Positions 54,288-64,000 of a stretch of DNA of 64,000 nucleotides are shown here, one piece after another (positions within the stretch are counted from its first letter, which is position 1; each line of letters opens with the position of its first letter). Origin of the DNA: Rhizophagus irregularis (taxonomy: Eukaryota; Glomeromycota; Glomeromycetes; Glomerales; Glomeraceae); NCBI RefSeq assembly GCF_026210795.1, contig NC_089446.1, positions 992,001 through 1,056,000 of the forward strand, in the 5' to 3' direction. Below the pieces are notes generated by a model, which made no database searches, was not told the DNA's origin, and was given only the letters and a program-made list of their open reading frames with translations. Position numbers and translations under genes: made by a program.

Positions 54288-56437
54288 ATGTCGTGGGTAG
54301 ACGAAATTCGAGTTATAGTTGGTCTAGGTATAAATATAAAAAAAATAATTAAAATAATTGTTATTTGAATTGTTTTCAGCGCTGAACTAATCAATTATAT
54401 CATAATATGAATTCATAGATTTCGGAACAACCTACTCGGTAATTTATATTGTTTTAGCACGTTAATATTAGAGTTGATATGACAAGTATAAATGTATATA
54501 CATCATTTTTTTTTTGTAGGGATTTTCCTTATTTCATGTTGATGATGATGATATCGGGAATATCAAGACGAATAGTGAATGGCCGGGAGAGTTAGGAAAA
54601 TTTAAGACCAATACAGTACTTCAATATAAAGAAGATTTTGAAGAGGTTGAATTATGGGGTTATCCGGCCTTATATAAGAAACCTAATAGGAGAAGCGGAG
54701 GTGATGAAACAAAACCTGTAGAATTGTTTAAATTACATTTGGGTAATTGTCTGGAAAAGTTTAAACCAAAATTTCCTAAACCATTAACTTATAAACAAGC
54801 AATTACTGATTATCTTAGTAAAATTGGAGAGGTAAATAAATCGGACTATTTAAATGTTAAATAATCTATTTTAGCTTTTAATATTCTCTAATTTTATTTA
54901 TTTTAATTAATAAAGTTGATTAAGGAAACCATTCCTAAATACTGGACTGGTATCGACTTTATGGAACATGTTCTTTTGGTTCTTACTATACCAGCTGAAT
55001 ATTCAGAAAATGACAAAGCTATAATGAGAGAATGTACATTCAATGCTGGATTAATTAGCGATAAACGTTCGGAAAAATTGCAATTTACAACTGAACGTAT
55101 GTTTATTCATTTTTGATTATGCAAAGTGATTTTATGATAATTATGATAAAAATATTAACAGAAATATTTTATAAAATATAGCTGAAGCTGCAGCAATCTA
55201 CTGTATGTATAGTAGCTTAAGAGAACACAGACTTGCAGAACCCGGAAGTAAGTTTATATATTTATAAAGTATACTTGAGAATTAAATAAATGATTATGTC
55301 GTTTACTAATACTTTGTGTCTTTGTCTGATCAAAAAGCAACTTTCATGATCGTCGACTGTGGAGGCGGCACAGTAGATTTAACAACACGTAAATTATTAG
55401 ACGACGATCAGTTAAGCGAAGTCACTGAACGGGCAGGAGACTTTTGCGGAAGTACTTTCATTGATAAAGAATTTATTGAACTACTTAAACGTGAAGTTGG
55501 AAATAAAGCTGTAGATTTGTTGGAAGAAAGGCATTATGGTCAATTGCAATATTTAGTTCAAGAATTTTGTCAAAATGTTAAATTACCATTCACTGGAAAT
55601 AATCCAGATTTTAGTTACGAAATTGATCTTGAAGAAATTGCTCCTGCGTTATTACAATTTGTTACTGGTTCAAAGAGGGATTTGATGGAAGAAAAAGAAT
55701 GGATTATTGGACTTGATTTTAATACCATTAAAAAATCCATGTTTGATCCTATTATTGATAGGATTATAAGAATGATTCAAGTTCAGTTAGACAACTCTTC
55801 TGACGAATGTTCTGCAATATTTTTAGTTGGAGGTTTCGGTCAATCCAGATATTTACAGGAAAGAATCGAGAAAAAATTCAGTCATTTAGTAAAAAATGTC
55901 TCAATTCCAAATCAACCTATTGCGGCAATTGTACGTGGCGCAGCAATCTACGGAAAAAGTTTACAAAGGTCGAGAAATTTGAAGAACATGAATAATGTTA
56001 AATGTGTTATCGCAACTCGAGTATTGAATCATACGTTCGGAATTAAATTACATCCTATATGGAATCCATTCGGTGATCCAATAAATCGACTTACAGCTGA
56101 TGGAAGAATTGCTAAATTTTGCTGTATTGTAGAACGTAAAACCGAAGTTACAATTGATCAAGAATTCAAAGTTGAGGATGTGTTACCCGTTTATTCAAAT
56201 CAAACAAAATTACGCTTTGAAATATTTTACACAAAAGAACAGAGTGCTGATTATTGTGATGAACCCGGCATGAAATTGCTTGGGAACTTACGCATTGACC
56301 TTCCCGACGTGCATTTAGGAACTAATAGGCCTTGTACATTTTGCTTATCATTTGGTGATATGGAAATTAAAGCTAGAGCATTTAATCAAACGAATGGACA
56401 AAATTACCAAACCAAGTTTGAATTGAATAATTTTTAG
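54288..56437 (+). CDS. Hsp70 J: HSPA12-type Hsp70-like ATPase
   Basis: A six-exon gene of 572 aa: 54288-54327, 54419-54438, 54520-54831, 54916-55096, 55182-55247, 55338-56437. Motifs are IRVIVGLDFGTTYS, TEPEAAAIYC, FMIVDCGGGTVDLTTR, IFLVGGFGQSRYLQ and AAIVRGAAIYG. Exon 6 groups with H and I (FIELLKREVG, LPFTGNNPDFSYEIDLEEIA) and carries an extra Lys in IKKSMFDP and a two-residue insertion in WNPFGDPINR. Exon 5 with its flanking introns is almost identical to Hsp70 G, 10.8 kb away, so the gene is a mosaic. It is the last plus-strand copy; a coiled-coil remnant and then Hsp70 K on the minus strand follow. ATP motifs are intact. Confidence 0.9.
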
Positions 56438-56679
56438 GTTACTTATATTTGTATCATTATTATTAAGTTTAAATAAATTTTAACGTTAATAAATATATAT
56501 ATGTAAGATTAAATGAAAGATTTCAATTTTTTCGTTCAAGACGTGCTCTATCGTAAAACATTTGTGTGGATAAGATAGACCAAAATAAACCATCGAGGTT
56601 AAATACGTATGATATCAACTAGTATGTGATAGTTAAGTTTTAAAAGCATTAGCGTTTTGAAACGATTTACTGTGCCATT

Positions 56680-57010
56680 GTAACTATCATTTTCATCATT
56701 ACGTATCGCTTCAAATCGTAATCGTCTGAATACTTGGAAAACTTACACGTCTCATCTTTATGATTCCAGTAAAATTATTTCTAAATTCCCTACGAATTCT
56801 GTAAGCTGATTTTGAGCCTTTCATTTTCGGTACGAAAGTGTTGACAAATCTTCTCCAGATCGTTTATATTTCTCAGAAATTTCTTTGAACTGATTTAAAT
56901 TCATTTATCATTGAATAATTTTTGGATTTTGGAACTTTCAGTTCGTCTTTTATTGTTTCTTTACGAAGAGCGTGATTTCCATCATGTATTTCAACACATT
57001 TAGCGTGTAT
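56680..57010 (-). pseudogene. Remnant of the N-terminal half of a coiled-coil VI-type gene
   Basis: The minus strand matches the coiled-coil part of coiled-coil VI in order: CATCATTACGTATCGCTTCA, TCGTCTGAATACTTGGAAAA, CACGTCTCATCTTTATG, and ATCGTTTATATTTCTCAGAA then ATTTCTTTGAACTGA. GGAACTTTCAGTTCGTCTTT, the ATTTCCATCATGTATTTCAA block and the end near the start codon follow. This is the least decayed of the remnants and covers a different part of the gene from those before E, I and J. Confidence 0.75.
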
Positions 57011-57471
57011 CCTTCATCCCAGATAGGATGGATATTCTATTTTATCCGTGTTCATAAGTTTTTGATAAAAGATGTCGTCCAGTGTCTAAAAAGCATGTCA
57101 GCTTTTGAGTGCGCGATTTGTTAATATCAAGAAGTAATTTGGTGGTTCTGGTTCCGTGGTGCGTCTAAAATGTAATGAAGCTTTGGATATTTTTTTTACT
57201 ATATATTTTACGACAACATTATTATAATCCTATTTCAGGAACTTTCTCAAATAGTACCATCAAAATTAGTGCTTTTCCTCAATTCGTTTTGGACGTTTAA
57301 CAAATAAATTGAAGATTTTTACATTGCATTTTTATTATCAAGAAAACTGATTACATTTTTCTTAAAATTACAAATTTCAAGTAATAAAATAGAACACATG
57401 TACTATAATAAATATTTTATTAAATTCTTGTTATACAAATAATATCATGAAAAATTAAGTTATATTAATAA
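57011..57471. other. Spacer, no gene seen
   Basis: Region between the coiled-coil remnant and the stop of Hsp70 K. AT-rich; no frame or repeat of note. It presumably holds the 3' UTR of K (minus strand). Confidence 0.4.
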
Positions 57472-59746
57472 TTATTCACGTTTAAATGTAACGTGATATT
57501 TTTTGCCAGTTTTTTTATTTTCAGCAGTAGCTAAAATTTCAACAGTAGTAAATGTTAAAGTAAATAAAATCGTCGTATCCTTCATGTCTTCAATACTTTC
57601 ATTCTCGGGTAACTCAATCTCCCAATTACGAAGTAAACTCACTTCAGGATCATCACAATATTTTACATCTTGATTATCCGTAACGTATATATCAAAACTT
57701 ATTTTTTGTTGCAATAATGATGATGGCCTAAACTCCTTAACAATCTTTTCATCCATAGATATTTGTTTCCCACGTTGTACTAGTTTTTCGAAAGTTATGA
57801 CTTTTCCATCTGGAAGCTTTTGTGAAAGCGGATCAGATTGTTGCCAATTTCGTACTACATCAGTGCCTAAAAAAAAAAAGAAAGAAAGGTTGAGTACCAT
57901 GAAAATTATAATAACTATAATATACATTGAGTTATTTACCATATGTGCGTTTTAATACACGATCTTTAACAGTTTCTTCTTTAAGTCCGTATAAAACACC
58001 TAAGCAGAAGAAAAACAATAAAATAAATAAAAATTAAATGTGATTGATAAAAAACAAAAGAAAAAAACTTATTTACCTCCTTTTACAACTGATGTAGTAG
58101 GATGAGGTGGAACTGAAATATTTGGAATCTTACAAAATTCTCTTCTGATTCTATATTGTAGATATTTAGATTCACTAAATCCCCCTACTAAAAATATAGC
58201 AGAGCATTTTTTCTCACTTTTATCCAATTGTCCCCTGATCAAACTTAATATTTTATCTATAACGGGATCAAACATATTTTTAATATCTGTGAAATTAATT
58301 TCGATTACCCACTCAGAATTTTCTAATATCTTCCTTTCCTTTTCATTTATTTCCTTTACGTAATCTTTTATTGGTGGCAACAATACATCTAATTCAATAG
58401 AGTGTTGCACATCCTTATCATTGCCCGTAAATGGTATTTTTACCTGTTTACAAAATTCTTGTACAAAATATTGTAATTGGCCGTAATGATTTTTTCTTAT
58501 TGATTCAATTACAGATTTGCCTACTTTTTCCCCAATAAATTCAAGAAATGCTTCATCTATACGACTTGACCCGCAACAGTCTCCTGTACGTTCAGTTAGT
58601 TCACTCAATCTTTTATCCTCTAAAAGTTCACGTGTCGTTAAGTCTACGGTGCCACCACCACAATCGACAATCATAAACGAATCTACATAACGATCAAATA
58701 AATTAGATTTTAATCGAGATTTATTTTCATTAATTATAATTACTAACCTCCTATAGTTAAATTATGTTCTAATGCCGAATTCAAACAATGGATTGCCGCT
58801 GCTTCAGCTAATTAAGAAATTTATTCAATATAACATTACACATTTTAATCATCATAAAGAAACTTATACAAGACTGCATTAATAAAAAGATTCTACATAC
58901 GTTCTGTTATAATTCTGATATTATTGCTGTCTTTATCTTTCAGCAGACCAGCATTAAAAACACATTCACGAAATGTTGCAATTGCTTCATCATCAAATTC
59001 AGCGGGAACCTTAGGAATAAAAAAAAATTAATCTATTTATGATTAATAATAAATAATAAACTTAGATTTAATACTTACCGTAAGTATATATAACACGTTT
59101 TTTTCAAGATCCAAATTTTGCCAAGCCTTCTTCAAATTAGTTTTGACATCATCACCCAATTGTTTCATGAAATCTCTAATAACATTTTTATAATTTAATT
59201 TTCTCGGCAAAATAGGTTTTTCGCTTTCTTTAATTGATTTTAATAAATGTAATTTAAATAATTCAATAGGGATTGATGTAGATTTAGGTAATTTGGAAGA
59301 AGAAAAGAGTCGAGCTTTTTTAATCTTCGATCTTTCGGTTAATGCAGGGTATCCCCATAATTTAATAACACTATAGTTATCATTATATTTTATGACGGTT
59401 GGAGTTTTAAAACGGGCTTCATATTCTTTCCAACTATCTTGAACTATGATTTCATCAGGCTCTTCTTTGTGAGCATATGCGTACCCCTAAAATTTATGTG
59501 ATGAATGTTATAAATTAGAAATATTTCTTAAAATCACAAAAATATAAAAATATGCATAAAATTATAAGATTCTCTAAATATATCGTCACGTTCTTACAGA
59601 GTAGGTTGTTCCAAAATCTTACAAAAAAAAAATATATATATATGTGATGTTATTAATAGAATTATTATTAAATTACGGAATTTTTAATAGGAGAAAATCA
59701 TACCGATAGCAACGACCACTCGAATATCATCATCCACTTCTGACAT
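57472..59746 (-). CDS. Hsp70 K: divergent HSPA12-type Hsp70-like ATPase
   Basis: An eight-exon minus-strand gene of 566 aa, in transcript order: 59704-59746, 59598-59617, 59079-59486, 58901-59009, 58748-58807, 58077-58682, 57940-57999, 57472-57866. The intron plan differs from A-J. The intron after the KAITDYL-like region is absent, a new one follows VLYILT just before VPAEFDDEAIA, and two more follow the connect-2 region (SVVKGG and TYG). Motifs are IRVVVAIDFGTTYSGYAYAH, TEPEAAAIHC, FMIVDCGGGTVDLTTREL and IFLVGGFSESKYLQ. The beta domain is more distant than in A-J (FDIYVTDNQDVKYCDDPEVS) and ends TGKKYHVTFKRE. The ATP site is intact. It is convergent with J, in tandem with L, and its promoter series resembles that of coiled-coil VI. 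Confidence 0.88.
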
Positions 59747-60110
59747 TATTTTTTATTTTAATTATTTTTGAAATTTTTTTTTTCTCGCAACAAAATTTAT
59801 GCTAGTTATATCATTTATCTGCAATATCAATTGTACAATTCCGTTGTGAAACGTTATATGCGTTATGTGGACCATTGTTTCCTTTTTAAAAAAAATTAGA
59901 AAAAAAAATTTTTTCACATCGATGAATGAACATTCAGGCTAGCATTATCCTTATCTTGATTCATATGACCAAAAACGAAACAAAGAAATGTGATTAAATC
60001 GAAATAACCTTTTAGAGAATTTTTTTACTTGTTTTCTTAAAAAAAAGGGGAGAAATAAATATGATTGATTGTATTTTTACTAATTATAATAAGTCTAGAC
60101 CGGAGTTTAT
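59747..60110. promoter_or_regulatory. Bidirectional-type promoter with its right-hand gene missing
   Basis: Reading to the right from the K start codon, the spacer repeats the order seen between coiled-coil VI and Hsp70 D: TTATCTGCAAT (59816-59826), TTGTGAAAC, TATGCGTTATGT, GACCATTGTTTCC (59870-59882) and GTGATTAAATCGAAATAACC (59990-60009). It then has a GAGAAATAAATATGATTG block (60050-60067) in place of the TATA region. After this, where an Hsp70 start is expected, the sequence becomes unrelated. K thus uses the side that a coiled-coil gene uses elsewhere. Confidence 0.5.
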
Positions 60111-60575
60111 GAATCCGGATTCTCCGGATTTTTAGAAATAGCAAAAAATGAAGTAATCCCAACCAGATATAGATTAGTTCAAATATTTATAATACACGTG
60201 ATTGTGATGGCGCAGCAAACTACACATTTTTATAGGCAAACTGAATATTATAATATAGTTATTTTACGTTAACGATAATAACAGATAAGCATAGCCGCCA
60301 TTAAATAATGATTAAGAAAAAAATAAAAAAATAAAATAAGACCATAAAATAAGCTCATTTTAAAAGTTACTAGATAAATTTTATATTTTTTCGTTTTCAT
60401 CATTTCCAATTACTGAAAATCACGAAAATCATCACGTCCTTCTTGTCTGTAATGTACATTCAAAAACAATATTTCGTTAATATAATTAGATAAGATGGAT
60501 GTGCTGCATCAGCAAATAGAAAATTTCCAATAAGTAATAGGTATTTACCGTAAATATGTTCGTTGATCTACTTCT
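60111..60575. other. Spacer, no gene seen
   Basis: Region downstream of Hsp70 L. No remnant of a beta-domain exon could be found here, although that is where it should be. The segment 60240-60560 is AT-rich and otherwise featureless. Confidence 0.45.
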
Positions 60576-62335
60576 TTATTTTCCGAGTCCGTATAAAATA
60601 CCTAACCAAAGAAAACACTATTATCACTTTTTCGTTGTATTTAAATATTAATTAAATCGATCATAATGAAAAACTGTTTTACCTCCTTTTACAACTGAAG
60701 TAATAGGGTGAAGTGGAACTGAAATATTTGGAACAATCTCATCAAATTCTTCTCTAATTCTATCTTGTAAATATTTAGACTCACTAAATCCCCCTACTAA
60801 AAATATGGCCGGACATTCTTTTTCACTTTTGTCTAATTGACTCCTAATTAAATGTATAATCTTTTCTATAACTGGATCAAACATCCCTTTAATATCCTCA
60901 AAGTTAATTTCAATTAGCCATTCTGATTCTTCCAATTTACTTCTTTCCTCTTCTTTGACATATTGTTGTATTGCTGGTAATATTTCTTCTAAATCAAATA
61001 CAAAAGGCTGCTGTAAATCTAAATCTTCTTTTTTTCCTGTAAACGGAATTTTAACATCTCTACAAAATTCTTGTACAAAATATTGCAATTGACCATGATG
61101 ATTGATTTTCATCGATTCAATTGCAGATGTTCCTACTATTTCGCCAACGAATTTAAGAAATGCTTGATCCACGCAACATGAACCGCAATAATCCCCCACA
61201 TGTTCTTCTAGTGCGCTCAATTTCTCATCTTCTAATAGTTCAAATGTCATTAAGTCTACTGTGTTATCTCCGCAGTCGACAACCATAAACGAAGCTATTA
61301 TAACAAGCAGGCAAAATTAAAAAAAGTAATATAGCAATTTACCGTTCACTAATAATTAGTTACTAACCTGGAGTTAATTCATGCTCTTCTTTTGATATTG
61401 AATCCAAATAATAGATCGCTGCTGCTTCGGCTATTTATTGATAATTAAGAAATTCACGTTATTTGAAGACTTACATAATAATAAGTATTTGGTTTTACAT
61501 ACGTTCTGTCGTAATTCTGAGATTATCCTTCAAAAAGCCTGCATTAAAAGCACATTCACGAAATATTTCTATTGTTTTATCATCAAATTCCGCAGGAACC
61601 TTTTCATTTGTTTAAAAAAAAAAATTATTTTCGTTACTAAATCTCAAGTAAAATCTAAATAAAATTGATCTTTACCGTGAGTACGATTAATACGTTATTA
61701 TGAAAATCCAAATTTTGCCAATGACGAATTAAATTCTCTTTAATATCATCACCCAATTCTTTCATAAAATCTTTAACAATATTTTTAAAATCTAATCCAT
61801 CCGGCAAAAAAGGTTTTTCCTTTTCTTTCAAGGATTCTAACGAGTGTAATTTAAACAATTCAATAGGTTTAAATGTCCTCTTGGTATCAGAGCTACCGTC
61901 AGATTCTGAGGAAGATGACTTTTTTTTCTTTTTTGGTTTTTCAATTAATGCAAGATATCCCCATGACTTTATAGTAGTATAAGAATCATCTTTATACTCT
62001 ATGACAGTTGGAGTTTTAAAACGACCTCCAAATTTTTCCCAATCATTTCGAAATATAATTTCTTCAGGAAGAGATTTGTGAGCATACGCATATCCCTTAA
62101 ATTTATATTATGAAAAAACTATCAATTAAGTCATTTTTAAATCATTGGAGGATTTTATAAAATTGTAAAAAATCTTACTGAAAAGTTTGTTCCAAAGTCT
62201 TATAAAAATAACATTATATGAATAAGAAGAATGTATTATTAATTAGAATTTCGTTTATCGAAACTGCAGAATATAATAATAATAAAGATCATTACCGATA
62301 GCGACAACCACTCGAATATTATTATCTTCTGACAT
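60576..62335 (-). CDS. Hsp70 L: truncated, degenerate K-type Hsp70-like gene
   Basis: A seven-exon minus-strand gene of 425 aa, in transcript order: 62296-62335, 62179-62198, 61676-62095, 61503-61599, 61368-61430, 60683-61294, then 60576-60601. The intron plan matches K. The start motif IRVVVAIDFGTNFSGYAYAH, the TEPEAAAIYY motif and IFLVGGFSESKYLQ are present. The phosphate-2 loop reads MVVDCGDNTVDLMT instead of DCGGGTVDLTT, which should weaken nucleotide binding. The exon equivalent to K exon 7 runs into TAA after ILYGLGK, and no beta-domain exon follows. It has an extra Lys/Ser-rich stretch (KPKKKKKSSSSESDGSSDTK) in exon 3. It is probably a gene on the way to loss, though a nucleotide-binding-domain-only product cannot be excluded. 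Confidence 0.75.
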
Positions 62336-62756
62336 TATTTTTGAGATTATATCTACCAAAACTACAAGATATAATTAAAAATACAGAATCATAGCAACAT
62401 TATTTTTGAATTGTCGCAATCAAAAATATTTATTACAAAGATAGATATCGCTTGTTCGATAATCTGTAATATGCATGATGACATGATTTAATAAAACCAT
62501 TGTTTCCATTTTGAAAGAAAAAAGCATTCAACATTAATGTATCATAAAAGTCAATGAATGAACTTATGTTTATTAGTATCAATAAGAATTTTTTGGCGTA
62601 ATTTTGTTCATATAAGCAATTCATATAACCAAAAAAGGTAGACATTATGAAAAACATGATTTAGCCTATTTAAAGATTCTATAGATAATAAAGATGATCG
62701 AGTATTCTTACTAAATTAACAAATGATTATAAACTTTCCCAATCCAGAACTAAATA
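62336..62756. promoter_or_regulatory. Upstream region of Hsp70 L
   Basis: AAACCATTGTTTCCATTTTG (62495-62514) and a GTCAATGAATGAAC block (62552-62565) are the promoter-side words also found near D and K. As at K, they lie on the right of a minus-strand Hsp70 gene. TTTTTTGGCGTAATTTTGTT (62588-62607) recalls the TTGGCGTAAA word before F and G. No gene lies to the right in the divergent position. Confidence 0.4.
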
Positions 62757-62975
62757 GTATCAATAAGATGCTAAAGAAGGCATATCTTTATACAGTGGCA
62801 CATAATGCTTCTTCTGTAGAAAGCTCTGGTAGAATTGTAACACATCGCGTAATTGCCTACGCCATTTCATATAAGCTATTTTTGGTTCTTTATTTCCTTC
62901 ACAAATTATATTGTCTAAAATTGATTGCTGATAATTTTCGTCAGGTTAAACAAATGTTGTTTCTGCATCGAACTT
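62757..62975 (-). other. Unassigned coding-like fragment
   Basis: On the minus strand a frame runs through this region with a single stop: FDAETTFV, then PDENYQQSILDNIICEGNK, EPKIAYMKWRRQLRDVLQFY, QSFLQKKHYVPLYKDMPSLA and a final stop. The residue mix looks like a real soluble protein rather than AT-rich noise. I do not recognise a family. The overlapping plus-strand frame (62723-62977) looks less protein-like and is probably the shadow. Confidence 0.35.
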
Positions 62976-64000
62976 AAAGTAAGTAATAAGCCAAATTTTA
63001 GACTACCATTTTCTGTTGATAATTAGATCGGGTACTCTTATGGTGGCGTTTATTACTTTTGTAAGTTCTTACTGTTAAGCCGTTAAGGGTTAATATTTTA
63101 GATCAAAAATAAACAATACGATTCATTGTTGTATTGGAACTAATACTTACCTCTGTCCCTTTGAAATAATCAGATATTAAATTTCTAAAATTCTGTTGAA
63201 CCTCTTTTTATTTATTTCAATTTAGTGAATGGTATTAGCTTAGTCGCGTTAATGGATGTTTAAGATATATTTTTTTATTTGTCCGAATACCCGAGGTTAA
63301 CCAACTTCACTCCCTAATATTCATTTTACCAAACCAGAATGACGTAAAAACGGTTGAATTATTTGCCCGTTTCTACTGGTTTACTACAGTAATCCTTGGA
63401 TTCGTATTTGTCGTTTGAATATCATGCTCCTTCCTAATCCTAAAGAAGATTGAAACAGATATGGATTTAGAAATACGTGTCTTTAATGGATAAACTAATC
63501 CATAATATTAACACTTTACATCGATCGATCAATGTTCGAGCACGTGTAAGAAATCTCAGAATTTTAATTTCCATTTTAATCTATTTCTTTCTTCTTTTAA
63601 TATAATTGTTTAAATTTAATATTTATACAACTACCCACCACTTCACACCAGCAAGTATGCGTGTGGCGACAACAAAATACGAGTATTATAACGGCCATGT
63701 AGCTTTTGATTATCTTATCTTCTCCCGTTTGTAGCGATATTATTTCTCTAGTTCGTAGTACATTCTAGTTTAAATTTTTGACAATGGGTGGTTGATGAAC
63801 CCTCTCTTTATTAATTTTAGATCTCTATGTACTATAATTCCCGTACCTACTCTTAGATGAATAAATAAAAGTGAATAATCTCTATTCATAATAATCTTTT
63901 AAAAAATATATTATTTATTACAAGTAAATCTAATTGCACAAAGATATATAATGATATTGTATGACGAAACTATTAGTAATGCCAAAAGTGTTTAGTCGTT
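62976..64000. other. Right edge, no gene seen
   Basis: A minus-strand stretch at about 63150-63203 reads EVQQNFRNLISDYFKGTE followed by a GTAAGT donor. That position and wording recall the KAITDYLxxIGE exon end of the Hsp70-like genes, and it may be another remnant. TTAAGCCGTTAAGGG at 63073-63087 echoes 19891. The rest is AT-rich and unassigned. Confidence 0.35.

Overview
The window is AT-rich eukaryotic DNA. Its genes carry many short GT-AG introns (mostly about 55-110 nt, the longest about 240), and it is dominated by two gene families found in many copies. The first encodes Hsp70-like ATPases of the HSPA12 type: a full nucleotide-binding domain plus a short C-terminal beta domain, about 563-580 aa, with no helical lid and no EEVD tail. 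The second, which I cannot name, encodes single-exon proteins with an N-terminal coiled coil of variable length and a conserved core of about 270 residues. Base composition, intron style and massive lineage-specific expansion fit an arbuscular mycorrhizal fungus (Glomeromycotina, Rhizophagus-like). That assignment is inference from general knowledge, not a database match.

Layout. Left block (1-15.1 kb): the two families alternate. Coiled-coil genes lie on the minus strand and Hsp70-like genes on the plus strand, sharing divergent upstream regions of 0.4-0.8 kb and ending tail to tail 110-165 bp apart. The stretch 1-6.0 kb (Hsp70 3' end, coiled-coil I, Hsp70 A, coiled-coil pseudogene) is repeated in the same order at 6.7-15.1 kb (Hsp70 B, coiled-coil II, Hsp70 C, coiled-coil III), a segmental duplication offset by about 8.1-8.6 kb. 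Middle block (15.1-30.5 kb): coiled-coil genes IV, V and VI stand among decayed Hsp70-like copies, a short inverted repeat, an 840-bp element with inverted ends, and a tRNA-derived-looking SINE with a 16-bp target duplication. Right block (31-56.4 kb): seven Hsp70-like genes (D-J) in tandem on the plus strand, 3.3-4.4 kb apart. Their upstream TATA regions are conserved, and several spacers hold remnants of dead coiled-coil partners. Far right (57.4-62.3 kb): two Hsp70-like genes (K, L) on the minus strand belong to a separate branch with different intron positions; L has lost its beta domain and part of its nucleotide-binding motif.

How the parts may work together. The repeated divergent pairing suggests that the coiled-coil protein and the Hsp70-like ATPase were once a co-expressed pair, perhaps a scaffold or client together with a chaperone-like ATPase. 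In the right block the coiled-coil partner has died repeatedly while the Hsp70-like genes multiplied and exchanged sequence with each other. The pairing and the decay are visible in the sequence. The joint function is inference.
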